The notes under the pieces are model-generated. The model did no database searches and was not told the DNA's origin. It saw nothing but the letters and a program-made list of their open reading frames with translations. A program made the translations under genes and the position numbers. A DNA stretch of 39,936 nt, taken from CAYIYO01 sp964367715 (lineage in GTDB: Bacteria; Chlamydiota; Chlamydiia; Chlamydiales; Criblamydiaceae). Each line of letters opens with the position of its first letter. The first letter of the stretch is position 1. Location: the NCBI GenBank assembly GCA_964367715.1, contig CAYIYO010000013.1, forward strand, positions 1 through 39,936, in the 5' to 3' direction. Below are positions 7,987 to 17,517 of this stretch, piece by piece.

Positions 7987-8901
7987 TTACAGTTGCTGGG
8001 CGTAGAGATCGATTGGTAGCAACCGAATCTTTTTTGTGTGCTCTTCGTAAAGGGAATGGCCTTCAAAGACCGCATTTAAACGATATTTATGCTTTTCATG
8101 CGAATGACTGTCTTTTAAGAAAGGATAGAGCTCACCATCAATCACGCTTGCAATCTCACTCATCAAATATTTCGTGGCAAACGCAATTTCTTTTTCAGAG
8201 CCTGTTGCAATCTTGTTTTTTACTGAAAGATAGTAGGCGATTTCCTGCTTGTCTTCATCGGTTAGATGTTGAAAATTCTCAATGGTCCCTTGATATGCTT
8301 TAAAAGCGCGAGGGCTCATTGCATCAAAATGGTCGGCAATCCAGACAGAATGGCCAGAAACCTGTTGTAGTTTGTAATGGTCATCAAAATTTTCGATAAC
8401 CGTCCATTTAGCTGTGACAGGGAAAATACCTTTTTCTATGCCTTGTTCGAGGATCTTTATCGTTGCCAACGCATTCGAATGTTCCATCCGTTCAATACTG
8501 GCCACGTACTCTTCTTTACTAAGTGCGCCTTTGACTGCTTTATTCGCTTCGCCTTCAAGATAGCGCGTCGAGCGCGCGTTATGGAGCTCAAACAGCAGTG
8601 AACTAATGAAAATTCCATCGTTATGGCAGCGGGCTGCATTGACGACAATGGAGCGGTTGCCAGAATCCCACATGGCGCCAAAGTCAAAAGAATCAATGGC
8701 TCGAATTTCAACACGAAAAGGGCCCTCTTTCTCAATTTCTTTCAATAAGCGTGCCCCTTCAGGGATTGATTTTATCGCCTCTAACGCGCGTTCGATCTTG
8801 GGGGAATTTGGTTCGTTCTGAGGAGAAGTCTCGATTTGGCTGTTTATGATCCCTGCTGAGAAGAGTAAAAGATTTATTGTTAATAAAAACAATTTAATCA
8901 T
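7987..8901 (-). CDS. Secreted or periplasmic protein of unknown function
   Basis: 304 aa with a signal peptide (MIKLFLLTINLLLFSAG, cleavage near residue 21). The mature protein is soluble and helical. A short stretch, IVVNAARCHNDG then LLFELHNA (residues about 85-109), looks like the strand-plus-helix geometry of a metallopeptidase active site, with FELHN where HExxH would stand, but the zinc motif is not present. An AAGGA ribosome site lies about eight bases before the ATG. It is convergent with the 450-aa gene with no gap, and divergent from hldD. No family recognised. Confidence 0.7.
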   Translation of the reverse strand: MIKLFLLTINLLLFSAGIINSQIETSPQNEPNSPKIERALEAIKSIPEGARLLKEIEKEGPFRVEIRAIDSFDFGAMWDSGNRSIVVNAARCHNDGIFISSLLFELHNARSTRYLEGEANKAVKGALSKEEYVASIERMEHSNALATIKILEQGIEKGIFPVTAKWTVIENFDDHYKLQQVSGHSVWIADHFDAMSPRAFKAYQGTIENFQHLTDEDKQEIAYYLSVKNKIATGSEKEIAFATKYLMSEIASVIDGELYPFLKDSHSHEKHKYRLNAVFEGHSLYEEHTKKIRLLPIDLYAQQL

Positions 8902-9071
8902 TATTTTATCCTTAATTAATTAATATATAATATTTTAACAATAATATATTTATTAAATCTTAAAGTTGTGTTAAGAATGTGTTAATTAAAGAGAGAGAAA
9001 ATAATGGAGGGAATTCGTCAGTTTTGTTAGGATGGCATCGATTCTTCGACACTAACTCTGTGGATACGACT

Positions 9072-10058
9072 ATGCGACTGTACGACGACCAGCTGATTGT
9101 AATTACCGGAGGCGCAGGCTTCATCGGATCCAACGTGGTCCGCCATCTCAACGACCGCGGCATTGACAACATTGTCATCGTCGACGAGCTGGGCACCGAC
9201 GATAAATGGAAAAATCTGGTAGGAAAGCGCTTTTACTCGATCCTAGAAAAGGATGACCTCTTCGAATGGCTTAAGAATCGAGAGTCAGAAATCGAAGCCT
9301 TTATCCATCTCGGCGCCTGCAGCGACACAATGGAGAAAGATGCGAGCTATCTTCTTCAAAACAACTACCGTTTCAGCGTACGCCTTGCAGAATATGCACT
9401 ACGTTACGGACACCGCTTTATCTATGCATCGTCAGCAGCAACATATGGATCCGGCGCAGCAGGCTTTTCTGATGATCATAATAAGCTCGATCTCTTAGAG
9501 CCTCTAAATATGTACGGTTACTCAAAACATCTCTTCGATCAATGGCTAAAAAACCAAGGCGCTCTCAATAAAGTCGTCGGTCTAAAATATTTTAATGTGT
9601 TTGGTCCAAATGAATGGCACAAAGGACGCATGGCCTCCGCAATTTTTCACACACTACCCCTAGCACGCAAAGAAGGTGTCATTAAGTTATTTAAATCTAC
9701 CGATCCCACGCATTTTCCTGACGGAGAACAACAACGCGACTTCATTTACAGCAAAGATGCCGCACGCATGACAGCTGCATTCCTCGAAAATGATGCCACA
9801 GGAATATTCAACATTGGAAGGGGTGAACCTGTTACCTGGAAACAGCTCGCAGAAGCGACCTTTAAGGCGATTAACCAACCAGTAAATATTGAATACGTCA
9901 ACATGCCGGAAGCTCTTGTGGGTAATTACCAAAACTATACGTGTGCAGACATGGCGAAGACACGTAAAGCTCTGGGAAAAAATGCGGTTTGCATGGGGAT
10001 CGAAGAGTCGGTGATCGATTATGTAAAAAATTATTTAATGCCGGAGAAAAGACTGTGA
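9072..10058 (+). CDS. hldD: ADP-L-glycero-D-manno-heptose 6-epimerase
   Basis: NADP-dependent extended SDR that flips C6 of ADP-heptose, the donor for LPS core heptose. From the ATG at 9072 the protein is 328 aa (E. coli HldD 310). It has the nucleotide-binding GGAGFIGS (13-20), the family-specific SSAATYG (120-126), a Y148-x3-K152 catalytic pair, and FNVFGPNEWHKGRMAS, which separates HldD from other epimerases. An upstream in-frame GTG at 8979 would add 31 residues that do not belong to the fold and was not chosen. The gene overlaps hldE by four bases. Confidence 0.93.
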   Translation: MRLYDDQLIVITGGAGFIGSNVVRHLNDRGIDNIVIVDELGTDDKWKNLVGKRFYSILEKDDLFEWLKNRESEIEAFIHLGACSDTMEKDASYLLQNNYRFSVRLAEYALRYGHRFIYASSAATYGSGAAGFSDDHNKLDLLEPLNMYGYSKHLFDQWLKNQGALNKVVGLKYFNVFGPNEWHKGRMASAIFHTLPLARKEGVIKLFKSTDPTHFPDGEQQRDFIYSKDAARMTAAFLENDATGIFNIGRGEPVTWKQLAEATFKAINQPVNIEYVNMPEALVGNYQNYTCADMAKTRKALGKNAVCMGIEESVIDYVKNYLMPEKRL

Positions 10059-11278
10059 ACCTATCAGGAATCCTCGCTTCATTAAAACGATGCCGCGTCT
10101 TAGTCGTCGGTGACTTCATGCTCGATACCTATACAATCGGCAAAGCATCTCGCATTTCTCCAGAAGCTCCCGTTCCTGTCGTCAATGTTCTTCAAGAAAA
10201 TAATCTTCCTGGAGGCGCAGGAAATGTTGTGCTCAATCTTGTTTCCATGGGTGCCGATGTCGTTGCGATGGGCCGCGTTGGCAATGATTCCGCTGGAAAA
10301 ATATTATCCCAAATTCTTCGTGATGAAAAGATCGACCTTACTGGAATGATTGAAGAAGAAGGATTTTACACGCCTGTGAAAAATCGCGTGATTGCAGATG
10401 ATCAACAAATTGTGCGTATTGACCACGAAAAAATTTCTAGTCTTTGTTCGTGGCAAGAAAGTCGTCTTATTGCATTGCTTCCCCATCTTTTTGAAGGGAT
10501 AGAAATCGTTGCACTCTCTGATTATGGCAAAGGATTTTTAACTCCTACTCTGTTGCAAGCAGTGATTGCCTATGCAAATGCAAAGCAAATTCCTGTTATC
10601 ATCGATCCTAAAGGATTCGACTACAAAAAATATGCGGGAGCAAACATCGTCAAACCTAATCTCAGCGAAACCTATGCCGCTGCTGCACTAGAGCCTGAGG
10701 CCGGAGTAGAAGCCGCTGCACGTAAGATTTTGGATACGGTAGACATACAAACATTGATGGTGACACGCGCTGCCCAGGGAATTTCTCTTTTTCATGCCGA
10801 TGGAAAACGAGAAGATTTTTTTGTTCGCGCCCATGAGGTAAAAGATGTCACAGGTGCAGGAGATACGGTCCTTGCGATGCTGACAGTGGCTCTGGCCAGC
10901 GGAATGACACTATCGGACGCCACACAGCTATGCAATATTGCTGCAGGAATTGCCATTGAAAAGATCGGATGCGCCCGCGTTACGATTGCACAGCTCGCGC
11001 AGCGTTTGCTTGAATTGCATGGAACAAATAAAGTTTTTTCAAAAGACCATCAATTTGCCCTACAGATTGCGCTAGAAGGACAAAAATTCAATATTCTTAA
11101 ACTCCCTCATGCGGATGCCCTGACATCAGACCTCTACAAAAGTATCAAAGCAAATGTGCAAGGTCCCGATCACAGACTGATCATCTCTTTAAATAATCCC
11201 AATCCCGATTTTGTTAACATTCTCTCATCCTTACAAGAAGTCCATTCCATTATCTTGGAAGACTATACCGAGGAGTAG
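10055..11278 (+). CDS. hldE: D-beta-D-heptose 7-phosphate kinase (HldE kinase domain only)
   Basis: PfkB-family sugar kinase that phosphorylates heptose 7-phosphate at C1 in ADP-heptose synthesis. GTG start at 10055, with GGAG eight bases upstream; its start overlaps the hldD stop (GTGA). 407 aa. The N-terminus has the RfaE signature (VVGDFMLDTY, RISPEAPVPV, GGAGNV) and the PfkB motif DVTGAGDTVLAML near residue 265. The remaining about 80 C-terminal residues are not the nucleotidyltransferase: there is no HxGH motif, and bifunctional HldE would be about 475 aa. The adenylyltransferase must be encoded elsewhere if the pathway is complete, so this is HldA-like in content. What the C-terminal extension does is unknown. 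Confidence 0.88.
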   Translation: MNLSGILASLKRCRVLVVGDFMLDTYTIGKASRISPEAPVPVVNVLQENNLPGGAGNVVLNLVSMGADVVAMGRVGNDSAGKILSQILRDEKIDLTGMIEEEGFYTPVKNRVIADDQQIVRIDHEKISSLCSWQESRLIALLPHLFEGIEIVALSDYGKGFLTPTLLQAVIAYANAKQIPVIIDPKGFDYKKYAGANIVKPNLSETYAAAALEPEAGVEAAARKILDTVDIQTLMVTRAAQGISLFHADGKREDFFVRAHEVKDVTGAGDTVLAMLTVALASGMTLSDATQLCNIAAGIAIEKIGCARVTIAQLAQRLLELHGTNKVFSKDHQFALQIALEGQKFNILKLPHADALTSDLYKSIKANVQGPDHRLIISLNNPNPDFVNILSSLQEVHSIILEDYTEE

Positions 11279-11283
11279 CTGAA

Positions 11284-11305
11284 ATTTTGATTTCACTTGT
11301 GTATA
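11284..11305. repeat. Half copy (right arm) of repeat C
   Basis: ATTTTGATTTCACTTGTGTATA matches the right arm seen at 28437-28485, 37688-37734 and 38822-38869. It sits in the 28-base gap between the convergent hldE and dehydrogenase genes; no left arm is present. Confidence 0.55.
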
Positions 11306-11306
11306 A

Positions 11307-14132
11307 TTATAGAAGTGAGGCAAGAAACTCCGCAAGATGGAGCGGATGCTGAGAGGTGTTATGAGTGATTTGGCCGCGGCAGGAGATGCCATTGGCAATC
11401 ACGATGGTTTCGGCGGGAGCGGCGTTTATAGTCGGAATCAGGGTTAAGTTGCCAATAGCAACTGAAAGGGCATAGTGTTCTTTTTCGTAGCCGAAGGATC
11501 CGGCCACGCCGCAGCAGCCGGAGGAAATTTCTTTAACAGTGGCTCCTTTTATTGAGTTAAGCACCGCTAAGGTTGCGCTTGACCCTCCAAGTGCTTTTTG
11601 GTGGCAGTGCGTGTGAAAGAGAATTTGTAGATTATTTTTTGAAGTAAGAGTGAGCTTGTCAAGATGCTGAGCAAGAAAACTATCGAGTGTTTGGCAGTGC
11701 GCAGCAATTTTCTCTGCTTTCTCTTGGTATTCTTTTGGAACAAGAGAGGAGTGGTCGTCTTTAATTGTCAGAATGCAGCTGGGTTCGAGGCCGACGATGG
11801 AAAGACCTTTTTCTGCATAAGGATAGAGGGTGTCAATCAAAGCCAGCGTACGTCGACGTGCTAAAGGGAGAAGTCCTTTTGATAGAGCCGGCCTACCACA
11901 ACATTCCCAAGGCGGGACAACAGGGGAGAACCCCATCGCTTTTAGAACAGTAAATGCGCTGATACCGATCTGAGGAAAGTTGAATTCGGTGAATGTGTCG
12001 TTAAAAAGGACAACTGTCGGAGTGCTCTCAGTTTTTTGTTTGGAAATCCATTCCGAGAATCGTTCTTTTGCGAGCAGAGGCAACTGTCGTTCTGGGGTGA
12101 TGCCGATGGCTGATAGAATGGCCTTTGAAAAGGCCGTTTGAGCCATCCAATTGAAAACAGAGCGTAGCGGGGATGCGATGTGATTGAGATCACCGATGTG
12201 CGCAAATAAATAAGAGCGTAGGGACACACCGTGTTTTTGATTGTAGTGATGGAGGACTTCCGATTTCATTTTCGCCATGTCGACTTGAGAAGGACATTCG
12301 GTTTTACATCCTTTGCACTCTAAGCAGAGGTCGAGAACATCGTAAACTTCTTGACTGCTAAGTTTTTCTAACGGAACCCTGCTGTTGATAATGCTGCGTA
12401 GTGTTTGTGCGCGGGCGCGTGTGGTGGTGGATTCATCGTTGGTCGCTTGAAAGGAAGGGCACATGAGAGTTTCTTTTTTGCGACATTGGCCATTGCCATT
12501 GCAGAGGTCGGCGGCGAGGGCCAGTCCACCTTCTTTGCTAAAATCTAAGAAGGTTTCAATTTGTCGAATTTCTGTTTGTGGAGTCATGCGCAGATTTTCT
12601 AATAGAGGCCGACCGTTGACAATTTTATGTGGATTCATCTGGTCGTCCGGATCAAACGCCGCTTTTAATTCAAGAAATGCATTGTAGATCCTTTCTCCGA
12701 AAATTTTTTTATTCAGCCAGGAGCGGATGAGACCGTCACCATGTTCTCCGCTGGGAGTCCCTCCGTATTTGATTAGCAGATCGGCAACAGCGTGCATGAT
12801 CTGTTCCATCAGCAGCTGTTCTTCTTCGTTACGAAGGTTGATATAGGGACGGATGTGGAGACAGCCCGATCCGACATGTCCATAGATTCCCGCCTCTTTT
12901 CCAATTGATGCAAGGTAGGCGCGAAATTCTGTCATAAAGTCCGCCATTTGTGCCGGAGGAACCGAGATATCTTCGATGAAGGCGATGGCACGCGTGTAGG
13001 TACGTTTCGAAAGCAAGAGACCAAGACCTGCTTTGCGGACAGCCCAGACGTTTGCAATCTCTTCTTTGGATGTCATGCAGACGATTTTTCCTTCAAAAGC
13101 AAATGATTTTTTGAAAACATCCATTTTCTTAGAAAGTGACTCGCTCTCTTCTGCATCGAATTCTATCGCGAAAATTGCTTCAGGAACGGGGGAGATCCAT
13201 TCGTGCTTTCCTTGCAATGAAGGGGCTGTTTTCCCTGCTTCTAAGATGATTTTGTCGAGCATTTCGACAGCAAATGGATCGTAAGACAAAATTTCTGGAA
13301 TACGTCGCATGGCGGCGATCATATCATCGATAAAAAGAAGGACGAGTCCTGTGCAGCCCGGATTTTTCGAAATGCGCATTTTGATTGCTGTGGTAATTCC
13401 CAGCGTTCCCTCTGCGCCGGCAATGAGAGTTGCGAGGTTGACATTATCCGGATTCAGTAATGTTTCTAAATTGTATCCAGAGACGCGGCGTGGAAGGACA
13501 GGAAAGCGCTTTTTTATTTCTTCTTGGTACCGTTCATGAAGAGAAAATAAGGTGCGATAAAGCTCTCCTTCCGCATTATTGAGTTGGCATTTTTCTTTCC
13601 ATGAAGTGGTGGAAAGATGAAGCGTTTCTCCATTCGCAAGTAAAAGATCGACTCCCAACACATGATCAGACATCATTCCATAGCGGAGAGAGTGGGATCC
13701 AGCGGCATTGTTAGCGAGCATGCCGCCGAGGGTGGCGCGGTTTCCTGTCGACGTGTCGGGACCGAGACGATAGCCGTAAGGCGAAAGGGCAGCATTCAAC
13801 GCATCTTGGACCACTCCAGGTTCGCATATGACGTATCCTTCTTGGAGGTTAATCGATAAAATCGAGGTCAGGTATTTCGAGGTGTCGATGATGAGGCCTT
13901 GGCCGAGACAACCTCCCGTGATGCCTGTGGCGGCTCCACGCGCGACGACAGGAACGCCCGCCTTGTGGGCAATCTTTACTGTAGTAATCAACTCTTTGAC
14001 TGTTTTTGGAACAACGATCCCTAATGGAAGCACCTCGTAGATCGAGGCATCGACGCTGTAGATATGCCGAGAAGCATCGTCGAAGTGTACCTCACCCTCT
14101 ACCAGTGCTTTTAGTTCCTTTTCAAATTCCAT
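11307..14132 (-). CDS. FAD-linked dehydrogenase with Fe-S and CCG domains (YdiJ / D-2-hydroxyacid dehydrogenase type)
   Basis: 941 aa. The N-terminal half is a PCMH-type FAD-binding oxidase (VARGAATGITGGC near 60-72; NRATLGGMLANNAAGSHS near 125; SGYNLETLLNPDN; FIEDISVPPAQM; GHVGSGCLHIRP; PSGEHGDG), as in GlcD and D-lactate/D-2-hydroxyglutarate dehydrogenases. The C-terminal half is a GlpC-like part with cysteine clusters CNGNGQCRKKETLMCP and CLECKGCKTECP (4Fe-4S) and two CCG motifs (CCGRPALS, CCGVAGSFG). This single-chain fusion is the YdiJ layout. It likely oxidises a D-2-hydroxyacid and passes electrons to the quinone pool; the substrate is not readable. The ATG follows the regulator's TAA with no gap, tying it to the two-component genes. 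Confidence 0.88.
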   Translation of the reverse strand: MEFEKELKALVEGEVHFDDASRHIYSVDASIYEVLPLGIVVPKTVKELITTVKIAHKAGVPVVARGAATGITGGCLGQGLIIDTSKYLTSILSINLQEGYVICEPGVVQDALNAALSPYGYRLGPDTSTGNRATLGGMLANNAAGSHSLRYGMMSDHVLGVDLLLANGETLHLSTTSWKEKCQLNNAEGELYRTLFSLHERYQEEIKKRFPVLPRRVSGYNLETLLNPDNVNLATLIAGAEGTLGITTAIKMRISKNPGCTGLVLLFIDDMIAAMRRIPEILSYDPFAVEMLDKIILEAGKTAPSLQGKHEWISPVPEAIFAIEFDAEESESLSKKMDVFKKSFAFEGKIVCMTSKEEIANVWAVRKAGLGLLLSKRTYTRAIAFIEDISVPPAQMADFMTEFRAYLASIGKEAGIYGHVGSGCLHIRPYINLRNEEEQLLMEQIMHAVADLLIKYGGTPSGEHGDGLIRSWLNKKIFGERIYNAFLELKAAFDPDDQMNPHKIVNGRPLLENLRMTPQTEIRQIETFLDFSKEGGLALAADLCNGNGQCRKKETLMCPSFQATNDESTTTRARAQTLRSIINSRVPLEKLSSQEVYDVLDLCLECKGCKTECPSQVDMAKMKSEVLHHYNQKHGVSLRSYLFAHIGDLNHIASPLRSVFNWMAQTAFSKAILSAIGITPERQLPLLAKERFSEWISKQKTESTPTVVLFNDTFTEFNFPQIGISAFTVLKAMGFSPVVPPWECCGRPALSKGLLPLARRRTLALIDTLYPYAEKGLSIVGLEPSCILTIKDDHSSLVPKEYQEKAEKIAAHCQTLDSFLAQHLDKLTLTSKNNLQILFHTHCHQKALGGSSATLAVLNSIKGATVKEISSGCCGVAGSFGYEKEHYALSVAIGNLTLIPTINAAPAETIVIANGISCRGQITHNTSQHPLHLAEFLASLL

Positions 14133-15710
14133 TTATTTTTTCCAACGGAGACAGAGAACCGTGACATCGTCGAAAGGGGGAGTCCCTTCGGTGAAGTCGT
14201 TCAGATCATTTTTTACGTCGTTAATAAGGGTGGGAAGGTCCGTCTTAGCATTTGTTTTGAGAATATTTTCTAAACGAAAGACCGGATAGAGATCATTATT
14301 TTGATTGACCGATTCAGTTAATCCGTCGGTGAAAAGGATTAGACTGTCTCCTTTTTCCAGTTGCAGAGATTTTTCACTGAGCAGTGTGTTGGCTTGTTCT
14401 AGCCCTTCGATGACGCCAAGGGCGATGCCTCCTTCTTTAGGAATTTTTTTCAGCGTGCCGTCGATGGAAAGGATGTAGGGGGGGAGGTGACCTGCGTCGC
14501 AATAATGGACCTCTCCTGTGTCTACATTGAGAATTCCGTAAAAAGCGGTGACAAACATCATCGAATCATTGTTGTAGCAAAGATAGTGACTGACTTCCAT
14601 CATGCATTCTTTAGGAGAAGGATTTGCTAGTGCTGCCGAGCGGAGAAGTGTTTTACTCATCACCATAAAGAGGGCAGCGGGAACACCTTTTCCCGAAACG
14701 TCGGCGATGACGAATCCGATTTGATTTTTACTAATTTGGAAGAAATCGAAAAAGTCGCCTCCAATTTCTTGTGCAGGAAACATTTTTCCAAAGACCTCGA
14801 GTTTGTCGGGAAAAGGAGAGGTGTTATTTGGCATGAACGTTTGTTGGATGTTGAATGCGATTTCCAGTTCTTTGCGGTATTCGATGAGGCGACTTTGAGC
14901 GTTTACTCCTTGCATGAGTGAATTATATTGCGACGTAATGTTCTCTAATGTCGTGGCAAGGTCTTTTAAGTCGATCGGCTTTGTGATGAAGTCGCTGGCT
15001 CCTAGGTTCATTGCAGCGCGGATATTTTCCATATCCCCATAGGCCGAGATGACGATGGATTTGAAGAGACGATTTTTTTCTCGGATTTTGCTTAGTAGTG
15101 TTAATCCATCCATTTCAGGCATGTTGATGTCGGTGAGGACGACACCAATTTCTGAATCGCTATCGATAAGTTTTAGTGCTTCTAGGCCGTTGGAGGCGAA
15201 GAAAAACTCCATTTCGTTGTTTCGTATTTGTGTTTTGAATTTTTGTTTGATCAGTGCTTCGAGAGCGGGTTCATCGTCGACAACAAGAATTTTCGTTGCT
15301 TTTTTTGTGTGAGACGTTTCTGTCGAAGAGGGTTGCTTTGGAAGAAATTTTAAGATTTTGTTTTTAAGGGCGGCGAAATCGATCGGTTTATTGATGAAGC
15401 CATCAGCTTTATAGCTCATTGCTTTCATGTGGTTGGCTTCGTCGCCGTAGGCGGTGACGATCATGACAGGAGTGTTGGGGCGTGAGGTTTTTAGCTCTTT
15501 AAGGAGCTGTAGACCCGTCATTCCCGGCATGTTGATGTCGGAAAGGATCAGGATGGCACTCGGATCTTCCGATGCGTTAATTTTGTTGACCGCTTCTTCT
15601 GCTGACAGGGCGAAAGTAAAACTAAACTGCCCTTTTTTTATCTCGTCGCGAAATTGTTGGTTGAAGAGCGATTCTGTTGCTTTTTCATCATCGACTACCA
15701 TGATATTCAT
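14133..15710 (-). CDS. Double-receiver response regulator with SpoIIE/RsbU-type PP2C phosphatase
   Basis: 525 aa from the ATG at 15710 (GGAG upstream). Receiver 1 spans about 1-120 with phospho-Asp D58 and K108; receiver 2 about 138-255 with D194 and K244. A helical linker leads to a PP2C/SpoIIE domain with the metal motifs GGDF (317-320), DVSGKG (337-342), DAGH (405-408), TDG (461-463) and FDD (513-515). In the family such enzymes dephosphorylate anti-anti-sigma (STAS) proteins in partner-switching. The gene overlaps the histidine kinase by 23 bases, so the two are a cognate pair. An upstream in-frame ATG (15806) lies inside the kinase gene and was rejected. Confidence 0.92.
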   Translation of the reverse strand: MNIMVVDDEKATESLFNQQFRDEIKKGQFSFTFALSAEEAVNKINASEDPSAILILSDINMPGMTGLQLLKELKTSRPNTPVMIVTAYGDEANHMKAMSYKADGFINKPIDFAALKNKILKFLPKQPSSTETSHTKKATKILVVDDEPALEALIKQKFKTQIRNNEMEFFFASNGLEALKLIDSDSEIGVVLTDINMPEMDGLTLLSKIREKNRLFKSIVISAYGDMENIRAAMNLGASDFITKPIDLKDLATTLENITSQYNSLMQGVNAQSRLIEYRKELEIAFNIQQTFMPNNTSPFPDKLEVFGKMFPAQEIGGDFFDFFQISKNQIGFVIADVSGKGVPAALFMVMSKTLLRSAALANPSPKECMMEVSHYLCYNNDSMMFVTAFYGILNVDTGEVHYCDAGHLPPYILSIDGTLKKIPKEGGIALGVIEGLEQANTLLSEKSLQLEKGDSLILFTDGLTESVNQNNDLYPVFRLENILKTNAKTDLPTLINDVKNDLNDFTEGTPPFDDVTVLCLRWKK

Positions 15711-17490
15711 TCGTAATGGTCTCCTTTTCTTTTTTCGGTTGTAAAGGGATGGTAATGATAAATTCCGTAAATTCATTTTCTTCTGATTCGAAGGTGATGG
15801 ATCCACCGTGTTCCCTAACGATGATATTGTAGCTAATGGATAGTCCTAACCCCGTTCCAAATCCGGTTGCCTTTGTCGTGAAGAACGGAGTGAAAATATT
15901 AGGTTTGTCTTTTTCTTTTATTCCTACGCCATTATCCCTGATGCGGATACGAATGTAGTTGCCGATATTTTGTGTCGATACAGTGAGAGTGGGATTTGTG
16001 TAACTGGCGCCCTCCCGTTTTTTTCTTTCATCTAATGCGTGTAAGCTATTATTTAAAAGATTCAGAAAGACACGGCTCAAATCGTTGACGACAACTTCGA
16101 CTTGTTTGATGGATGTGTCGAATTCTTTTACCATTTTAACATTGAAGTTGGGATTCTTTGCGCGCATGCCATGATAGGCGAGGTTGAGGTATTCTTCGAT
16201 GAGACGATGGATGTCGCATTTTGCCCATTCGCCGGGCTTGCCGCGGGAGTGGGCGAGCATGCGTTGAATGGTAGAGTCGGCCCGTTGCCCTTGCTCACTA
16301 ATGGTCAAGATATTCGTTTTTAGTGTGTCCATCGACTCTTTGACATCTTCTCGTTCTTCTTCTGTCCCAATATTTTTGTATTTGTTGATGAAGTTATCGA
16401 GCTGATCGATCAACTCTATTGAAAGGGTTGAAAAATTATTGATAAAGTTGAGCGGATTTTTTATTTCGTGGGCGATCCCTGCAGTGAGTCCTCCCAGCGA
16501 TGCAAGGTTCTCTTGTGCGACCAAACGATTTTGTGTGACTTCAAGCTGGTCAATTGTCGTTTCCATCTCTTGTACGTGCTCTTCATGGAGAACATTAGAG
16601 AATTGCCGTTTTTCAATTTCAAGAAGGACCCAAGCAGTGATCACGATGAAGCTAGTGATGACGATCGCACAGGTCGCCGCGAAGGCTCCTTGCCACGTGT
16701 GTTGAGTAAATAAAGGGGTCGCGTGGTAGATGATCGTTAGCTTAATATCGGCAATATTCGCATTCAACTCATTTGAAAATGTTTCAAATTTTAAATCAGT
16801 GGCGGCTTTAGGCAGTACGTCAAGAGGCTCTGCCGGCGGAGGAAGATAAAAATAGACGAGCTGACTGCTAGAATAATTAGAAGGATCAAAAATAAAGAGG
16901 TCAAAGGCATTCGGATTCTCTTGATGCAACGAATTTTTGATCAGCTTTGCAATATTGATCTTTGCTGTGACGATACCAATCGGGGTACTATTAGAATAGA
17001 TCGGAACGTATAAAAAAAGTGTGGTACGCATATCAGGGGATCCATCTTCTGCTTTGATAATGGCCGCTGTGGGCTTTCCGGATTGGATCGCTTTTGTTGC
17101 AAAAGAGTTAGAGGATGCTTCCGGTGTCCATTCAATCGAAGTGATGTAAGGAGATTCTTCAAAAAGAGGGGTAATCAATGTATTAAACTGCGCTGTCGTC
17201 GCATTTTGAACGGTCGCATAGATGGATCCTGCAGACTCCATTCCCCGAATTAGGTATTCAATATCATTTTCCATGATCGTTTTTTGATGGTCCGTCAACA
17301 ACAAAAACCGGGACATGGCATTCTCATCTTCTATCCGATGCGCTTGTGTGTAAATGAAAATCGCAATGCAGGTACCAACAATTCCACGGATAATAATGGC
17401 AATCCATGAAAACGAAAAACTTACCTTATCCTTAGAAGAAGGATCGGGTAAAGGCTGTTTTTTTTGTGTTAGCTCCAAGGGACTCGCCAT
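15688..17490 (-). CDS. Membrane sensor histidine kinase with CHASE-type sensing domain
   Basis: 600 aa. Membrane segment 1 at about 28-48 and segment 2 at about 269-291 enclose a periplasmic domain of some 220 residues with a CHASE-like ITSIEWTPEA motif (117-126). A short coiled linker follows, then HisKA with phospho-His H341 in AHEIKNPL, and HATPase_c with N-box FLNLLNNSLHAL (475-486), DNGVGI and GTGLGLSIS. Both catalytic parts look intact. CHASE domains sense small extracellular ligands; which one is unknown. A good promoter with an inverted repeat at the start site lies just upstream (17501-17546). Confidence 0.92.
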   Translation of the reverse strand: MASPLELTQKKQPLPDPSSKDKVSFSFSWIAIIIRGIVGTCIAIFIYTQAHRIEDENAMSRFLLLTDHQKTIMENDIEYLIRGMESAGSIYATVQNATTAQFNTLITPLFEESPYITSIEWTPEASSNSFATKAIQSGKPTAAIIKAEDGSPDMRTTLFLYVPIYSNSTPIGIVTAKINIAKLIKNSLHQENPNAFDLFIFDPSNYSSSQLVYFYLPPPAEPLDVLPKAATDLKFETFSNELNANIADIKLTIIYHATPLFTQHTWQGAFAATCAIVITSFIVITAWVLLEIEKRQFSNVLHEEHVQEMETTIDQLEVTQNRLVAQENLASLGGLTAGIAHEIKNPLNFINNFSTLSIELIDQLDNFINKYKNIGTEEEREDVKESMDTLKTNILTISEQGQRADSTIQRMLAHSRGKPGEWAKCDIHRLIEEYLNLAYHGMRAKNPNFNVKMVKEFDTSIKQVEVVVNDLSRVFLNLLNNSLHALDERKKREGASYTNPTLTVSTQNIGNYIRIRIRDNGVGIKEKDKPNIFTPFFTTKATGFGTGLGLSISYNIIVREHGGSITFESEENEFTEFIITIPLQPKKEKETITNEYHGSR

Positions 17491-17500
17491 AAAAACTCTA

Positions 17501-17513
17501 GTTAATGATTAAC
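17501..17513. promoter_or_regulatory. Inverted repeat at the kinase start site (possible operator)
   Basis: GTTAATGATTAAC is a 13-base palindrome (six-base arms around one central base). It falls on the predicted transcription start of the histidine kinase operon, about 10-20 bases before the kinase ATG, where a repressor would act. The assignment is positional. Confidence 0.4.
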
Positions 17514-17517
17514 TTTC

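Noticed and set aside
8979..9071. GTG start extending HldD by 31 residues
   Set aside because: The extension precedes the Rossmann start, has no similarity to the family N-terminus and no good ribosome site.
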